From assembly GCA_018398805.1 (NCBI GenBank), contig JAGFBZ010000855.1, positions 868,001 to 932,000 of the forward strand: 64,000 bases of DNA. Reading direction: 5' to 3'. This DNA comes from Hirundichthys speculiger. Its lineage: Eukaryota > Chordata > Actinopteri > Beloniformes > Exocoetidae. The notes below the pieces were generated by a model, which saw nothing but the letters and a program-made list of their open reading frames with translations, made no database searches and had not been told where the DNA came from. Both the position numbers and the translations under genes were made by a program. Below, piece by piece: positions 24,941-35,750 of the stretch. Every line of letters starts with the position of its first letter. Positions within the stretch are counted from its first letter, which is position 1.

Positions 24941-26294
24941 GCCTGACCCAAATATTTTCAAGAGTATCTTAGTATTACTTTAATTCAAGTAATTAAGTAA
25001 TATATGTTTCAGGGCTTGAAATTACAACCATTTTAGTCACATATGTACCCAAAATGTAATCTGTGCAACTTCAAAATATTTGGGAACAAACAATTATTGT
25101 GCTGTGAGCGAAAGTTATGGCATTAGGCTCTATGTTGATCAGTTATTAATTCAACTCATTGTGTGATCAACAGGCAAGGTCAAGTCAGAGAGCAAGAGGA
25201 TCCAGGGATGGATCAAGAGGCAGAGGAAGATCAAGTTATCACAGAGAGAGAAGGAGAGCAAGCAGATATAAGACTTATACTGTATACTTATACTGTATTG
25301 TAAACAGACTGAAATAATAATATTAATAAATTATTTCTCAGTCTTTATTAGCTGTTTGTGAAATGTTGTGCTCACACGCTACATTCGCTCACATCCTGTG
25401 CATCTCTTGGGGGCTAAGCCTCCCCTAAACCTAGTGACGCCCCTGGTCAACAGCGTCCTGCATCAGCCAGTAAGCGCCTCTGCGCGCGACGTTGCGCTGG
25501 TAGACCGGCGTGCGTGCGGGCACTGCGCAAAGACGCGTCACCACGTACAGTGATGTCATGACAACCCTGAAGGAAATTTCCATGGGAGCTCCCTCACGTG
25601 GCTTTACAATGTGACGTCATTGATGGCACGTGAGAAAAGTAGTATATAAAGAGGTCACACACTGTCAAATCTTCAGTGGGTCCCCTCGGGGAACCACGGG
25701 GAGCCTGGTGCTTGGATGGCGCCGGGACCGCTGCTACGGGCAGCAGACGGTCCCATTGCACGCGCCAGATCCGCACCGCGCAGAGGCTCGCTCTCTCCCT
25801 TGCCAGCCAAGGGGGACCGCGGGCCGAGCATTGCGCGGTGGTCCGTGATCTCCCTTGGCTTGCCAGGGGATTCCAGTGCCCTATCTCCACGGCCCATACG
25901 TGCGCCGCCGGCGTGGCCCACTCTTTTAAAAACTCAAAAATAACACCCCAACCATCCATTGTTGGTGGTTAGTAGTGCATGGTGGCACCACGCAGTACTA
26001 ACCACCAACAAACCTTGCTTTTTATTTATTTTGTTTTGCCTCTTTTTGGGCCGTAAAACACCTAATTACAGCGTGGATTCATGCTTTTACTTTATACTCA
26101 CCAGCAACCGCTTATGTCCAAACAACACAATATTAACTATCGACATATTCTTTTTCTTTTTCATTTTAAGAATGAAAATGAAAACGACCCTGCCTAATGG
26201 TATCATCCTCTTCTCACTAAACTTACTTGTGGGTTGTGGTGGGGCTAATTGGGTGCTCAGCACCCCTAAAGCTCTGACCCTAGAATCGCCCCTG
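23872..26294. mobile_element. Composite hAT-like element, 2.4 kb
   Basis: It starts CAGTGGCGTCATTAGGCC and ends CTAGAATCGCCCCTG, flanked by a perfect 8-bp duplication actctagt (23864-23871 and 26295-26302). A second matching terminus, CCTAGTGACGCCCCTG, lies inside at about 25429-25444. So either two related elements are joined or a further piece (25445-26294) was captured. It contains (TA)n at 23965-24004 and 24870-24936 and (TAA)n at 24554-24589. No transposase frame is visible. Confidence 0.8.
25550..26011 (+). promoter_or_regulatory. GC-rich promoter-like module inside the hAT element
   Basis: Two CACGTG/CACGTGA E-box-type sites (about 25593 and 25627), a perfect CRE TGACGTCA (25612-25619) and a TATA box (tatataaag, about 25643) precede 270 bases of GC-rich DNA quite unlike the AT-rich surroundings. 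The segment ends in a hairpin (25959-26011) with 19 of 20 paired bases. The open frames through it are overlapping by-products of high GC. It could be an LTR-like or captured promoter; I do not recognise a known RNA. Confidence 0.45.
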
Positions 26295-26303
26295 ACTCTA
26301 GTG

Positions 26304-26683
26304 CAGCCATTCCCAAACTTCAGAATAACAAGGCCCAATTTGAAATGTGAAAAATCTCTGCGGCCCACCAAAACCTTTAATCACAACTGTGATCAACATA
26401 CAGGACTAGAAGCTATGTTCCAATATCAATGTAAAGGGTCAACAAATAAGGTAACACTTATCATAATAAATTAAGATGACAGTAGAATAACACTTCACTG
26501 GTTTGTTTCGTTACTTCTTAATGTTTTTAAATCATGTTGTTAATATTTTACAGTAATTAAGAACATATTTAAAAAAGATCGAGGATTTAAAACATTTGTT
26601 TAATTTTAATGACCTCTCACGGCTCACCTGCAGTACCGCGACAGCCCACCAGGGGGGCGCGGCCCACACTTTGGGAATCACTG
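26304..26683. mobile_element. hAT-like non-autonomous element, 380 bp
   Basis: It starts CAGCCATTCCCAAACTTC and ends TTTGGGAATCACTG. The perfect 8-bp duplication ctctagtg lies at 26296-26303 and 26684-26691. The interior resembles the copy at about 45545-45905. Its target duplication overlaps that of the preceding hAT. Confidence 0.9.
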
Positions 26684-26939
26684 CTCTAGTGTATAAAATG
26701 TTTGCTTGAGTTAAAGGCATGTGATCCTTCAACCATGCCTCTTAGGACAAATGGGTGATTTTTAATTAATTTTTTTTCAGTTGTGTATGCAAAACCATCC
26801 ACTTCTTGTTTCACGGTGAATAATGCAGGCACCATTGGACATCCAGGCACCATTGGATGTCCATATATAAAACCTTTTATCTGTATATTAGGCTGATATA
26901 GGGATATAGGCTTATATAGGCTGATATGATGAAGCACAA

Positions 26940-27893
26940 AATAGATACTGGACATACTGTGACCAAAATCATTTTCTTTGACCAGATGGTGGTGGATTCA
27001 TCCAAGATTGTCATAAACACTTGTTTGGAGTGGAAGACTCATCAAATGTGTGGATTTTGGGGGACATTGGATAACACATGCAAGTTAGAACAAGTTTTCC
27101 ATTCATAGCAAGACATTGAAATTTGCCATACTCTCAGGGCGACACCCTTTTTTGATTAAAAGTTAGTTTTCACTGTCAGTCATCTTCAATGTCTTTACTA
27201 CTGACAAACCTAGTTTGAGGTGTGTCGGCTCATCCCACTCGGAGCAGGGATGCCTAATGCAAAACATTTCCTGTTGCCGATAGTTGGCAACAGGAATAGT
27301 TGGCACTACAACCGTTCCTGAATATAACAGGTTCAATGTTTTCAGGATGGCACTACAATCATACTCATCTGTTTTGGACCAGATGAAACAATGTATGGCC
27401 GAATTACAGCCCATTTCTTTTTCATGGCGGGTCTTTAAAATGACGTCAAACTTTGCTGTATCACTATACTCACACCCGCTGGTAAAGATTTATAAGCTTC
27501 CCAAACTTTTATCAGACATGTGTCTAGATTAGAACAAAAAAAGTTTGGAGTCAATCAGATCAAATCTCTGGGAGGAGTTTGTTAAAGTACGAGGCCTGGA
27601 AATGACCAAAAGGCTGGAAAAACTGTATATTTCATTCATAATAGCAGACTTCCGATGGGAGTTAGAGCATGGGTCCAGGGAACTTTTTTGTAGGTCTGAG
27701 GCTGATACATAAGTCACACAACAGTCATATCTGCAGGTGAAAGCGTATCATAGTGATAAACTGAAAGTAGGCGGCACTATTGAGCCAATTTTGTGTGCCC
27801 ATGCCCGAACCCTATAAAATGTGTAAATTTCGCTTGTGTACGAAATTTACGTATTTTACGGTCCTTGCACCCTCTGTGCTCCGGCCCTAATTA
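26940..27893. repeat. Unclassified interspersed repeat DNA
   Basis: No open frame resembles a known protein. The right side, read on the minus strand, begins 'tagggccggagcacagaggg' and contains a 10-bp-stem hairpin (about 27821-27848), wording that I associate with a common fish repeat. The limits are uncertain. Confidence 0.4.
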
Positions 27894-28129
27894 GATGATG
27901 TTCTTATCTTTACAGTTAATTTAACATTTAGAAACATGATAAAAGTGAGAAACTGTCTTGCTGAGTCAAGTTATTAGATTAGTGTTGACTGTCAGCGCAA
28001 TAGTCTTCCTTTAATATGTTGCCCTGTGTAAAATGAGTTAAATGTGTTTGGATCCTTCATTTTTAACCCTCAGAGGATTACTGACACATTTGTGCATATT
28101 TATATGTTTTTGCTCCTTACGTTCAAGGC

Positions 28130-28345
28130 TAGTTTTTTGCTTTGTAGTGAGTTCATGATCAAGTGACTGAAAAAAATCTCAAATTCTCATATTTTGTTGA
28201 ACCACCTTTTGCTTTGATCATGGCACATGCACAATGATCTTGTGCAGTGTCACATTTATTTCTGATCAAAGTTGAATTGATATTTTTCAAGAGCTTGAAT
28301 TCATGAGAAAGTTGAGCTACAGCGTCAAGTCTCTCTAGCACATCA
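28130..28345 (-). mobile_element. Tc1-like transposase C-terminus remnant (duplication copy 1)
   Basis: The minus strand reads LERLDAVAQLSHEFKLLKN and ends MIKAKGGSTKY, like the C-terminal 'ViKAKGGpTkY' of Tc1-like transposases. The homologous piece in copy 2 is at 39000-39235. It marks the left side of the duplicated block. Confidence 0.65.
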
Positions 28346-28363
28346 AAAAGATCCTCAGAGTGG

Positions 28364-28490
<127 letters not shown>

Positions 28491-29490
28491 ACAACATAAA
28501 GCCACTGAATCCACCGTCAAGTAATCCCGGATCCAGATTAATTAACAACCCACGTACGTTTGCAGGATAGGCACGACCCTAAACATGATCAGTGCATTAC
28601 TTTAGAGTAATGGTTTTGGTCGACCAATTTTGACGATAATAGTAATGTTTTTGGTTGCAATAAAATGGTCTTAACAACGCCCTCTAGAAAATTTCATATG
28701 ACTTAGTCAAAGATATAATACATGTCTTCATATAATCATATATGGATATTTTAAAGATGTATTCCACTTGATTAACTCAAAATAATAAACAAATGACAAA
28801 TAGAATAAACTTCAACTTTACTTCTCCCACGTTGTTGCATGTCTTTGAACAGCTCATGAACCAAACTGCGCACGCGCATGATAATTGTTGGCCTTAAAAC
28901 CAGGAAGTGTTGTAAACCAGAGGGAAAGCTTCCACCGCTTTGGTTTGAGCTCCAGGTGTGTCACTTCTGCAACGAAGAATCCAGGGACATTGTAGTTTAC
29001 GTAGGAAATGGATGCATAGTTACAGAGATGTAAATTTACATTTTGGCCAGGACGTGTGTTTTTCCTTACCTGTCAGTTGTTCAGGCCGTTGATCACTGAC
29101 GGAGCAGCAGCGTCATCTAGCGGTGTGTCCGTCTCACTGCAGAGACTTGGACCGTAGAAAGCTGTGATTGTGTGTTCGAGCAGGTTCTTAAAGTTTGTAC
29201 TGTAGAAGAATATGATCATTTTTGTTAAAGAGTTTGCTAACAATCGCGAAAATCGTGTGCTTGTGAAAAGTACTAGTTCTTTGTTTGAGGGACCTGTGTA
29301 AACGTCGAATTTGTTTTGTTTACAGCTCTTTAATGGCAATGAACTGGATTGGTTTTAGTTATGCTGCAGCCATCGCTTTTGGAGGATTTGTGGGATACAA
29401 AAGAAGTGGTTGAAAGCACTTATTTGATAAGTTTCTTTTTGCTCAAGTAAAAATCTTAACGAAAAGTAGCAATTCTTATATTCTTTATAT

Positions 29491-29491
29491 A

Positions 29492-29576
<85 letters not shown>

Positions 29577-29600
29577 ATGTATGTATGTGTGTATATGTGC
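29491..29600. repeat. (GT)n(TA)n(TATG)n microsatellite in tmem14a copy 1 intron
   Basis: Pure GT then TA then TATG units. It is absent from the same intron of copy 2. Confidence 0.95.
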
Positions 29601-30124
29601 TTTTTTTTCACAGGCAGTGTCATGTCCCTCATGGCTGGTTGAGTTTTTGGTGGATTGTTGCTTATGGAGCCTATAATGTAAGAAAAGAAAGAAGTAAAGG
29701 TGTTTCTGTCACCTGGGCGTTCCACACAGGTGAGGGGGCGGTGCTAAATGTATTAAGATAATTGGGAAAATGTTTGTTTGGAGGAGGAAGAAGTCTGGAG
29801 GATGGCTACAGCTTAAGAGAGTGCAGGTTGGATAATGTCAAAAACCCCTGGAGCAGTAATTTGCATTTCAGGAAAACCACCACTGCATAAAAAAGATTTT
29901 CAAGGTTGAAGTGAAGGACCCTGTTTTCCTTTTTCTACTTTTGTTTAAGAACTGCAATGAAACCATGGCTAGTCATGGTCCCCTCATTTACCACTGATGA
30001 GTCCATTTCAGTTTAGGGTACTTTTTAGAAATGTATTTATGAACTGCATTTTTCAACTCATTGCTGGTTTTTGTTGGGACTCTGTTTTTGGACATATTTT
30101 TTGCTTTTTCCTTTATTGAACTCC

Positions 30125-30400
30125 AAAGAGAGCGCAAAGGTCCTGCTCAAGGTTTCTCTCTCTTAAAGTGAACTTTTTCCTTGCCACTGTTTGGGTTAAA
30201 GGTTTTTTTTTTTTTTCCTCTCACGCTGTGGGAGGTTTTTTTTTTTTTTTTTACTTGCCACTATCCTTGATTTGAATTTAATATAATTTTAGTTAATGAT
30301 ATTTGCTCGGGGGTCATGCTCTGGGTCTCTGTAAAGTGCCTAGAGACAACTGACATTGTAACAGACGCTATACAAATAAAATTGAATTGAATTGAAAGAC
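30125..30400 (+). mobile_element. L2-like LINE 3' end
   Basis: It has the same phrases as the LINE at 22080-23290: 'cctgctcaaggtttct', 'actttttccttgccactgtt', 'gtaaagtgcctagagacaac' and an 'aattgaattgaa' tail. It is part of the DNA that split exon 3 of tmem14a copy 1. Confidence 0.75.
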
Positions 30401-31694
30401 TCGCAAGAGGAGAAAAGAGACGAAGTACAATGGACAGTATTTTGTGATTTACTTTGCTTGGATTTTCTTGATTTTTATTTTGGGTATATGTGAATAATAA
30501 ACATTCCACAGGCTCAGAATTGGTGTCTGACTAGTATTTTGTTTTGTTTGGTTTTATTTTTGATCAAACTGGCCTAATATATGGGAATAGCAGTCAGAAA
30601 TTAAAAGTCACAAGACTTCAAACTTAAGCTGGTTGTTAAACAATGACCCAAAGGATATCCGGGTGTCTTTGCGTAAGTATGATGAAACTCAATATATTTT
30701 CTGTTTATGAGCCAGAAAATGTATTTGTCACTTTGTTGTGGTGTTGTGTTTGTTTCAGTGTCTGCAGGAGTCCTCTCAGTCATCATGGGAATGAGATACA
30801 AGAAATCAGGGAAATTACTGCCTGCAGGCATTATGACAGGTTTGAGGTCAGAGTCTAAGTTGCTCAACATACCAGAAAGAGGGCTAAGCAAATCTGGAAT
30901 TATGGACCTGAAATTGTTGATTTCATGAATTACTTTTTTTTTTTTTTTTTAAATTTGTGGTTTGTTTCTTACAGTTTATTGATGGTGTTTCGCCTGTTGC
31001 TCCTGACCATGATGTGACCCGAGAATGAACAAACCTTGTTTTAAAGGAGACTTGAATCTGTAGCTTTGTGGATGTTTAACAAATTCTTAGTTCCCCATAT
31101 GTGAAATTGTGTCTGATTGTGCATCTCTTGACCTTATTGGCCAAGAATTATTCAGTCACAAAGCAAGTGTAAGGTATTAATTATATAAGCTTTGCTAACC
31201 TGTCTTTAAAGGAAACGAAGGATCAAGTTCATATTTCTGATATTTTGTATTAACGGAATGCTAAATAAATATGATTTACACACATCTTTGTGTGTGCATA
31301 CATAACAAGGTTGTAGGAGCCATGTTTTATGTTGCACCTCCAATTCCCCAGGGGGCAGTGTTTTTGTCTTACCCAAGTTGTTGAGTATAAAGGGTCACTT
31401 CCAGTCCCAACTGGGGATGATGATAAATGGAGCAAGCAGTTTGACTGTAGGTGTAGTGTTTGACACAACAAAAAAGAAAGCAAGTGCTCCTCAAAATAAA
31501 CAATTTATTCTGTTTAAATCTTCACATTAATGCCTCCTATGCTAAACAGATGAGATCCTTTATGTTGGATAGTATGGAATTAATCTCAGCATAACGGAGC
31601 AATTTGTATTTCAAGCTACACTTACAGTGAGTCATTAGATCTCCGTGTTAGTCTCGCTGCCTATGTGAGAAGTGTAAAAGGCCTTACGGAGAAG

Positions 31695-33091
31695 CTATGG
31701 CAATGGGAGAGTGACATTGAACACATCCATGACAGTCTTCACATAAGTCTCATCTGGCTGCGGCTTCCTTTTGCTGCCTGGCTGCAGAAACCTGTTGATG
31801 GCAGGAATACGGATCATCCTGCCCTGGAAAGACTGGACAGAAGCACATATGGATTACTTAAAACCAAATAATCAGGAGTTTCATAAAGACCCTCTGATGC
31901 TCTATGATATGTCCAGGCTTAAGCCATATCTGACTTTTACCTTGATGTTGGGAAAGTCAGCAAGGATTGCAGGGAATTTCTCCTCCAGCATCAGCGTGCA
32001 TTCAAGCAGCTGCACATCTGCACAGCTTAGTTTACCTCCAACCAGGTGAATGGATCCAGACAGCACCTGAGAAGTTTTACAGACGTTAATATCATATATC
32101 ATATAGACGTTTAGTTATCATAAACCTTTTATATTTGAAGTTAAATAATTGACTTATAATACCATACCTTTTCAAATACGGGTAGGTAGCGCTCTTTTGC
32201 TTTACTCTGAATATTGTCCAGTTTTGGTTTTGGGTCTTGGACAAAGGGCAGCATCATGATCATTTCCATGAGATCCATCAGTCCCTCTGTGTACATATCG
32301 ATCCTGTGGGGGAAGTATTACATTTTCACAAAATGTGATTATGATCGAGCAGATACTTGCTTTTATTAAACGACTATAGAATAGCACCATACATTACACG
32401 GTCTTTGGGATTTGTTCCATGGAGGTTGTACTTCTCTGCAATGTATTTCAAGATTGCTTTTGTCTGAATGAGTTTCATGCCATCAATTTCCACCATGGGA
32501 ACCTGTTGAAACATGAGCGATCCATCTGCAAAGAAAACAGTACCATATCGAGTCATTACTTCTCACACATAACAGTAGGTTGTAAAAAGGTAGGTGAGGT
32601 TAACCCCTGAACTCCTGACTGATCCCTCATCCAATGTTGCAGAGCGTGTGTAGGTGAGAGTTGAAAGATGGGGAGAAAGAAAAAAGGCACACATTTTATT
32701 TGAATATCACTTCAACTTACCACTCAGCAGTTTTTCGTACTGCTCTCTGGTCGTCAGATAAATCTCATCAAACTGTGAACATAAAATAGCAGCAGACATT
32801 CACAGCACATTGGGTTACTTGCTTGTAGCCAAATAAATTATAACTGAGACATTTCTAAGACTTATAATTAAAACTTTACCAAAACCCAGATGCACAATTA
32901 GAAAATGAAAATAAATATGACTGTTGTCAGTAAATTGCCATGAGTGTCATATGTATGAAATGTTAAGTTCAGCAAAGTGTCAGAGTCGCGTGATTTTAAA
33001 TTACCTCTACTTCTGCAACTGTCAGAAGCCAGCGGATTGACTCCATTTTCCCTCTACCATTGAAGTAGTGCAAGATAACTCTTTCAGCCAT
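31695..33091 (-). CDS. gsta: Alpha-class glutathione S-transferase, copy 1
   Basis: Six coding exons on the minus strand: 33005-33091, 32721-32772, 32393-32525, 32168-32303, 31941-32066, 31695-31832. Together they give 223 residues (alpha class about 222). The protein starts [20 protein letters not shown], with the catalytic Tyr near residue 9 and the alpha-class [10 protein letters not shown] block. Next come [13 protein letters not shown] (cis-Pro glutathione site), [27 protein letters not shown], and a C-terminal domain ending in [10 protein letters not shown]. It conjugates glutathione to electrophiles and reduces lipid peroxides in the cytosol. A non-coding first exon probably lies just above 33184. 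The exon 4 donor is AT|GTATGG, chosen because it restores VMIDMYTEG. All splice phases agree and no break is visible, so this copy should be functional. In human, GSTA genes lie between TMEM14A and CILK1, as here. Confidence 0.95.
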
Positions 33092-33278
33092 GGTTCCTAA
33101 TGAAAACTTAAAAAAAACAAAACACAATGAATCACGTAGTTTAAGCACACGTCGGAAAATGAAGTCAAGTGTTCGGGCCACACCTGTGTAGTCACGGTTG
33201 CAGTTGACGACAAGACTGGCAAGCCTGTGTGTGAAAAGGTGAAGTTTAATTCGTTATATAATGTTGCATTGTTGAAAG

Positions 33279-33312
33279 GCGGAGGGGGAGGGGGAGGGTA
33301 AAAGGTGGGGGA
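33279..33312. promoter_or_regulatory. G-rich tract upstream of gsta copy 1
   Basis: At least five G runs of three or more bases (GGAGGGGGAGGGGGAGGG, then GGTGGGGG) lie between gsta and 7SK. The spacing fits an intramolecular G-quadruplex. The tract is absent at the homologous place in copy 2 (about 43765). Confidence 0.6.
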
Positions 33313-33360
33313 AAAAAACTAAAGTCTGTGATTGATGGATTCTGGCCACTCGTAGCATGG

Positions 33361-33596
33361 CTGATTAACATATTCCCGCTAGGCATCATGGGTAAAAGAA
33401 TTATTTTCTTGCTTTAGTGAACGCCGCGACAAACAGAAGCATCATGATTACGTGGAAAAGGTGTATCGAACAGTCTGAATGGATTCTGGAATAAATTCTG
33501 GAATGTTCTTTGTGGGTCGTTGTAAGTACGAAACCAAGAGAATGAGCGGCAGCTCTGAGTGATCCTATATATGTGCGCTACCTAGCGGATTCTCTC
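33361..33596 (+). promoter_or_regulatory. Type 3 RNA polymerase III promoter of 7SK copy 1
   Basis: A Staf/ZNF143 site, reading TACCCATGATGCCTAGCGG on the minus strand (33373-33393), lies about 220 bases upstream, where the distal element of snRNA promoters sits. A TATA box (ctatatatg, 33565-33573) lies at -32 to -24. The intervening DNA is well conserved with copy 2, which should include the PSE; I do not assign its exact bases. Confidence 0.8.
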
Positions 33597-33913
33597 GGAT
33601 GTGAGGGCGATCTGGCTGCGACATCTGTCACCCCATTGATCGCTAGGGTTGATTCGGCTGATCTGGCTGGCTAGGCGGGTGTCCCCTTCCTCCCTCACCG
33701 GTCCATGTGTGTCCCTCCCGAAGCTCTGCGCTCGGTGGCAGCGGACGATGTCCCCCCCGGCGGACGACCATCCATCGGTATACCAGTAGCTGCGCTCCCC
33801 TGCTAGAACCTCCAAACAAGCTCAAGGCCAATAGGAGATACGTAGGGAAGTCAAGCTCCAAGCTTCAGACACATCCAAATGCGGCACTGCACGTGGCAGT
33901 CTGCCTTCCTTTT
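33597..33913 (+). ncRNA. rn7sk: 7SK small nuclear RNA, copy 1
   Basis: It begins GGATGTGAGGGCGATCTGGC and follows vertebrate 7SK throughout: GATC...GATC of the 5' hairpin that binds HEXIM, the 'gctaggcgggtgtccccttc' block, 'gtagctgcgctcccctgcta', 'caaacaagctcaaggcc', 'cagacacatccaaatg', and the 3' hairpin with 'ggcagtctgcc' before the terminal T run. It is about 317 nt (human about 331), mainly because the central part is shorter. 7SK holds P-TEFb inactive with HEXIM, LARP7 and MEPCE in the nucleus. The gene lies between gsta and the duplicated cilk1 3' end on the opposite strand to both, as in human 6p12. The open frames over it are spurious. Confidence 0.95.
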
Positions 33914-34067
33914 TCGATTTAAATTCATTTTTGGGAATAATTACTAATCATAATTACTAATAATTACTAATCATAATTACTAACCATCGCGAAACGGATG
34001 GGCCCCTTTCATCTGCCTTGCACTCTTGTCCTGCAGGCATCTTGCAACCACAATCACAAACTTTCAG

Positions 34068-34452
34068 ATGATTAATTTGGCTCAGAATACGCCATGACAG
34101 ATTAACAGAGTACAACATTCATGAGATTTCATTGATCTGGATAACTTTCTCTATCTTCCACATATTAATCCAGTAGTCCTGCCATGCCCATCCTGCTGCA
34201 GCTGCCAGGCAGGTAGGGGGAAAAAAAAAATTGTATTAATGATAGTAAAATAATAAAATTGTAAAAATGCAATTTAATAAATTGAATAAACGATACAGTT
34301 CCATCAAGAGTGAGCTGAATGTGTCAACTTTATTTTAATGCTGGAACTGAAACCGATTCAGTGTGGCAACCATTTGCATACATCAGCTTCACTGAAATTA
34401 GACCCCTGCCTCAAGTTCCTTGAGAACATACGATACACAAATAATAGTTGAT
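34068..34452 (-). other. Duplicated DNA between 7SK and cilk1, including a likely cilk1 3'-UTR end
   Basis: Two blocks, 34068-34215 and 34270-34452, match 50571-50725 and 50814-51000 downstream of cilk1. The second includes a minus-strand AATAAA (near 34331), which in copy 2 would be the cilk1 poly(A) signal. Similarity stops near 34452, which therefore marks the right edge of the first duplication copy. Confidence 0.7.
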
Positions 34453-34514
34453 AAGCATAAACATAATAGAAACATAATAATAATAAAATTCAAACATAAA
34501 GATATAAAAAAATT

Positions 34515-35750
34515 ATTTTTTGTCAAGAATCAACAACAAGTGGGACACAATCGTGAAGTGAAATGAAATTTATTGGATATTTTAAACTTTTCTAACAAAT
34601 TAAAAACTGAAAAGTGGGGCATGCAATATTATTTGGCCCCCTTGTGTTAATACTTTGTGGCACCACCTTTTGCTGCAATTACAGCTGCAAGTCTCTTGGG
34701 GTTTGTCTCTATCAGTTTAACACATCCAGGGACTGAAATTATTTCCTATTCTTCTTTGTAAAACAGCTGGAGCTCAGTGAGGTTGGATGGAGAGCGTTTG
34801 TGAACAGCAGTCTTCAGCTCTTTCCACAGATTCTGGACTGGATTCAGGTCTGGACTTTTCCTTGGCCGTTCTAACACCTGGATATGTTTATTTGTGAACC
34901 GTTCCATTGTAGATTTGTCTTCATGTTTTGGATCGTTGTCCTGTTGGAAGATAAATCTCCATCCCAGTCTCAGGTCTTCTGCAGACTCCAACAGCTTTTC
35001 TTCCAGAATGGTCCTGTATTTGGCTCCATCCATCTTCCCACCAATTTTAACCATCTTCCCTGTCCCTGCTGAAGAAAAGCAGGCCCAAACCATGATGCTG
35101 CCACCACCATGTTTGACAGTGGGGATGGTGTGTTCAGGGTGATGAGCTGTGTTGTTTTTATGCCAAACATATTATTTTGCATTGTGGCCACAAAGTTTGA
35201 TTTGGGTTTCATCTGACCAGAGCTCCTTCTTCCACATGTTTGGTGTGTCTCCCAGGTGGCTTATGGCAAATTTTAAACAAGACTTTTTATGGATATCTTT
35301 TTCATAAAGGCCAGATTTGTACAGTTTGTGACTGATTGTTGTCCTCTGGACAGACTCTCCCACCTCAGCTGTAGATCTCTGCAGTTCATCCAGAGTGATC
35401 ATGGGCCTCTTGGCTGCATCTCTGATCAGTCTTCTCCTTGTTGGAGATGAAAGTGTAGAGGGACGGCCGGGTCTTGGTAGATTTACAGTGGTCTGATACT
35501 CCTTCCATTTGGAGTGAATTTGCTGCACTGAAAGTAAAGGGGTCGAATAATATTGCACACCCCACTTTTTAGTTTTTTATTTAAAAAGTTTAACATATCC
35601 AATAAATTAAGTTCATCTTCACGATTGTGTCCCACTTGTTGTTGATTCTTGACAAAAAATAAAAATGTTATATCTTGACAGTTGAAGCCTGAAATGTGGC
35701 ACTAGGTTGAAAAGTTCAAGGGGGCTGAATACTTTCACAAGGAACTGTAG
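34515..35750 (-). mobile_element. Tc1-like transposon with a nearly open transposase frame
   Basis: The minus strand from 35558 to 34746 reads as one frame with a single TAA at about 35172-35174. Seen: a helix-turn-helix remnant (PRPGRPSTLS), LWSDETQIK, HGGGSIMVWACFSS, FQQDNDPKH and SPDLNPVQNLWKELK, a DD34E catalytic triad. About the first 60 residues are missing. Inverted flanks share 'tgtcaagaatcaacaacaag' (about 34523-34542 and complement near 35640-35655). The right end, 'caaggaactgta' at 35750, looks like a true Tc1 end; the left end is lost. It inserted between the two duplication copies. Confidence 0.85.

Larger units (their letters stand above)
29333..31017 (+). pseudogene. tmem14a: tmem14a copy 1, disrupted
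   Basis: Compare with the intact copy at 40705-41329. Exon 2 (29333-29408) codes [20 protein letters not shown]. Exon 3 starts at 29614 but reads MSLMAG-stop: TTA has become TGA at 29640-29642. A one-base deletion follows (ggattgttgctt against ggattgtccgttt). The exon is then split after about 29679 by roughly 960 bases, resuming at 30641 with 'aatgacccaaag'. The insert carries an L2-like 3' end. Exon 4 (from about 30761) and the last exon (to TGA at 31015-31017) are still well preserved, so the loss is recent relative to the duplication. The upstream region (about 28840-29320) is still much like that of copy 2, so transcription remains possible. Confidence 0.9.

Noticed and set aside
25594..25972. 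Several overlapping frames of 72-121 codons on both strands
   Set aside because: They arise from a GC-rich segment with few stops; no frame resembles a known protein and they overlap in every phase.
26087..26474. 171-codon plus-strand and 94-codon minus-strand frames
   Set aside because: They run across the junction of two hAT elements and have no protein resemblance.
33582..33922. Open frames on both strands around 33.6-33.9 kb and 50.0-50.7 kb
   Set aside because: They lie across the two 7SK RNA genes; similarity between them reflects RNA conservation, not coding.
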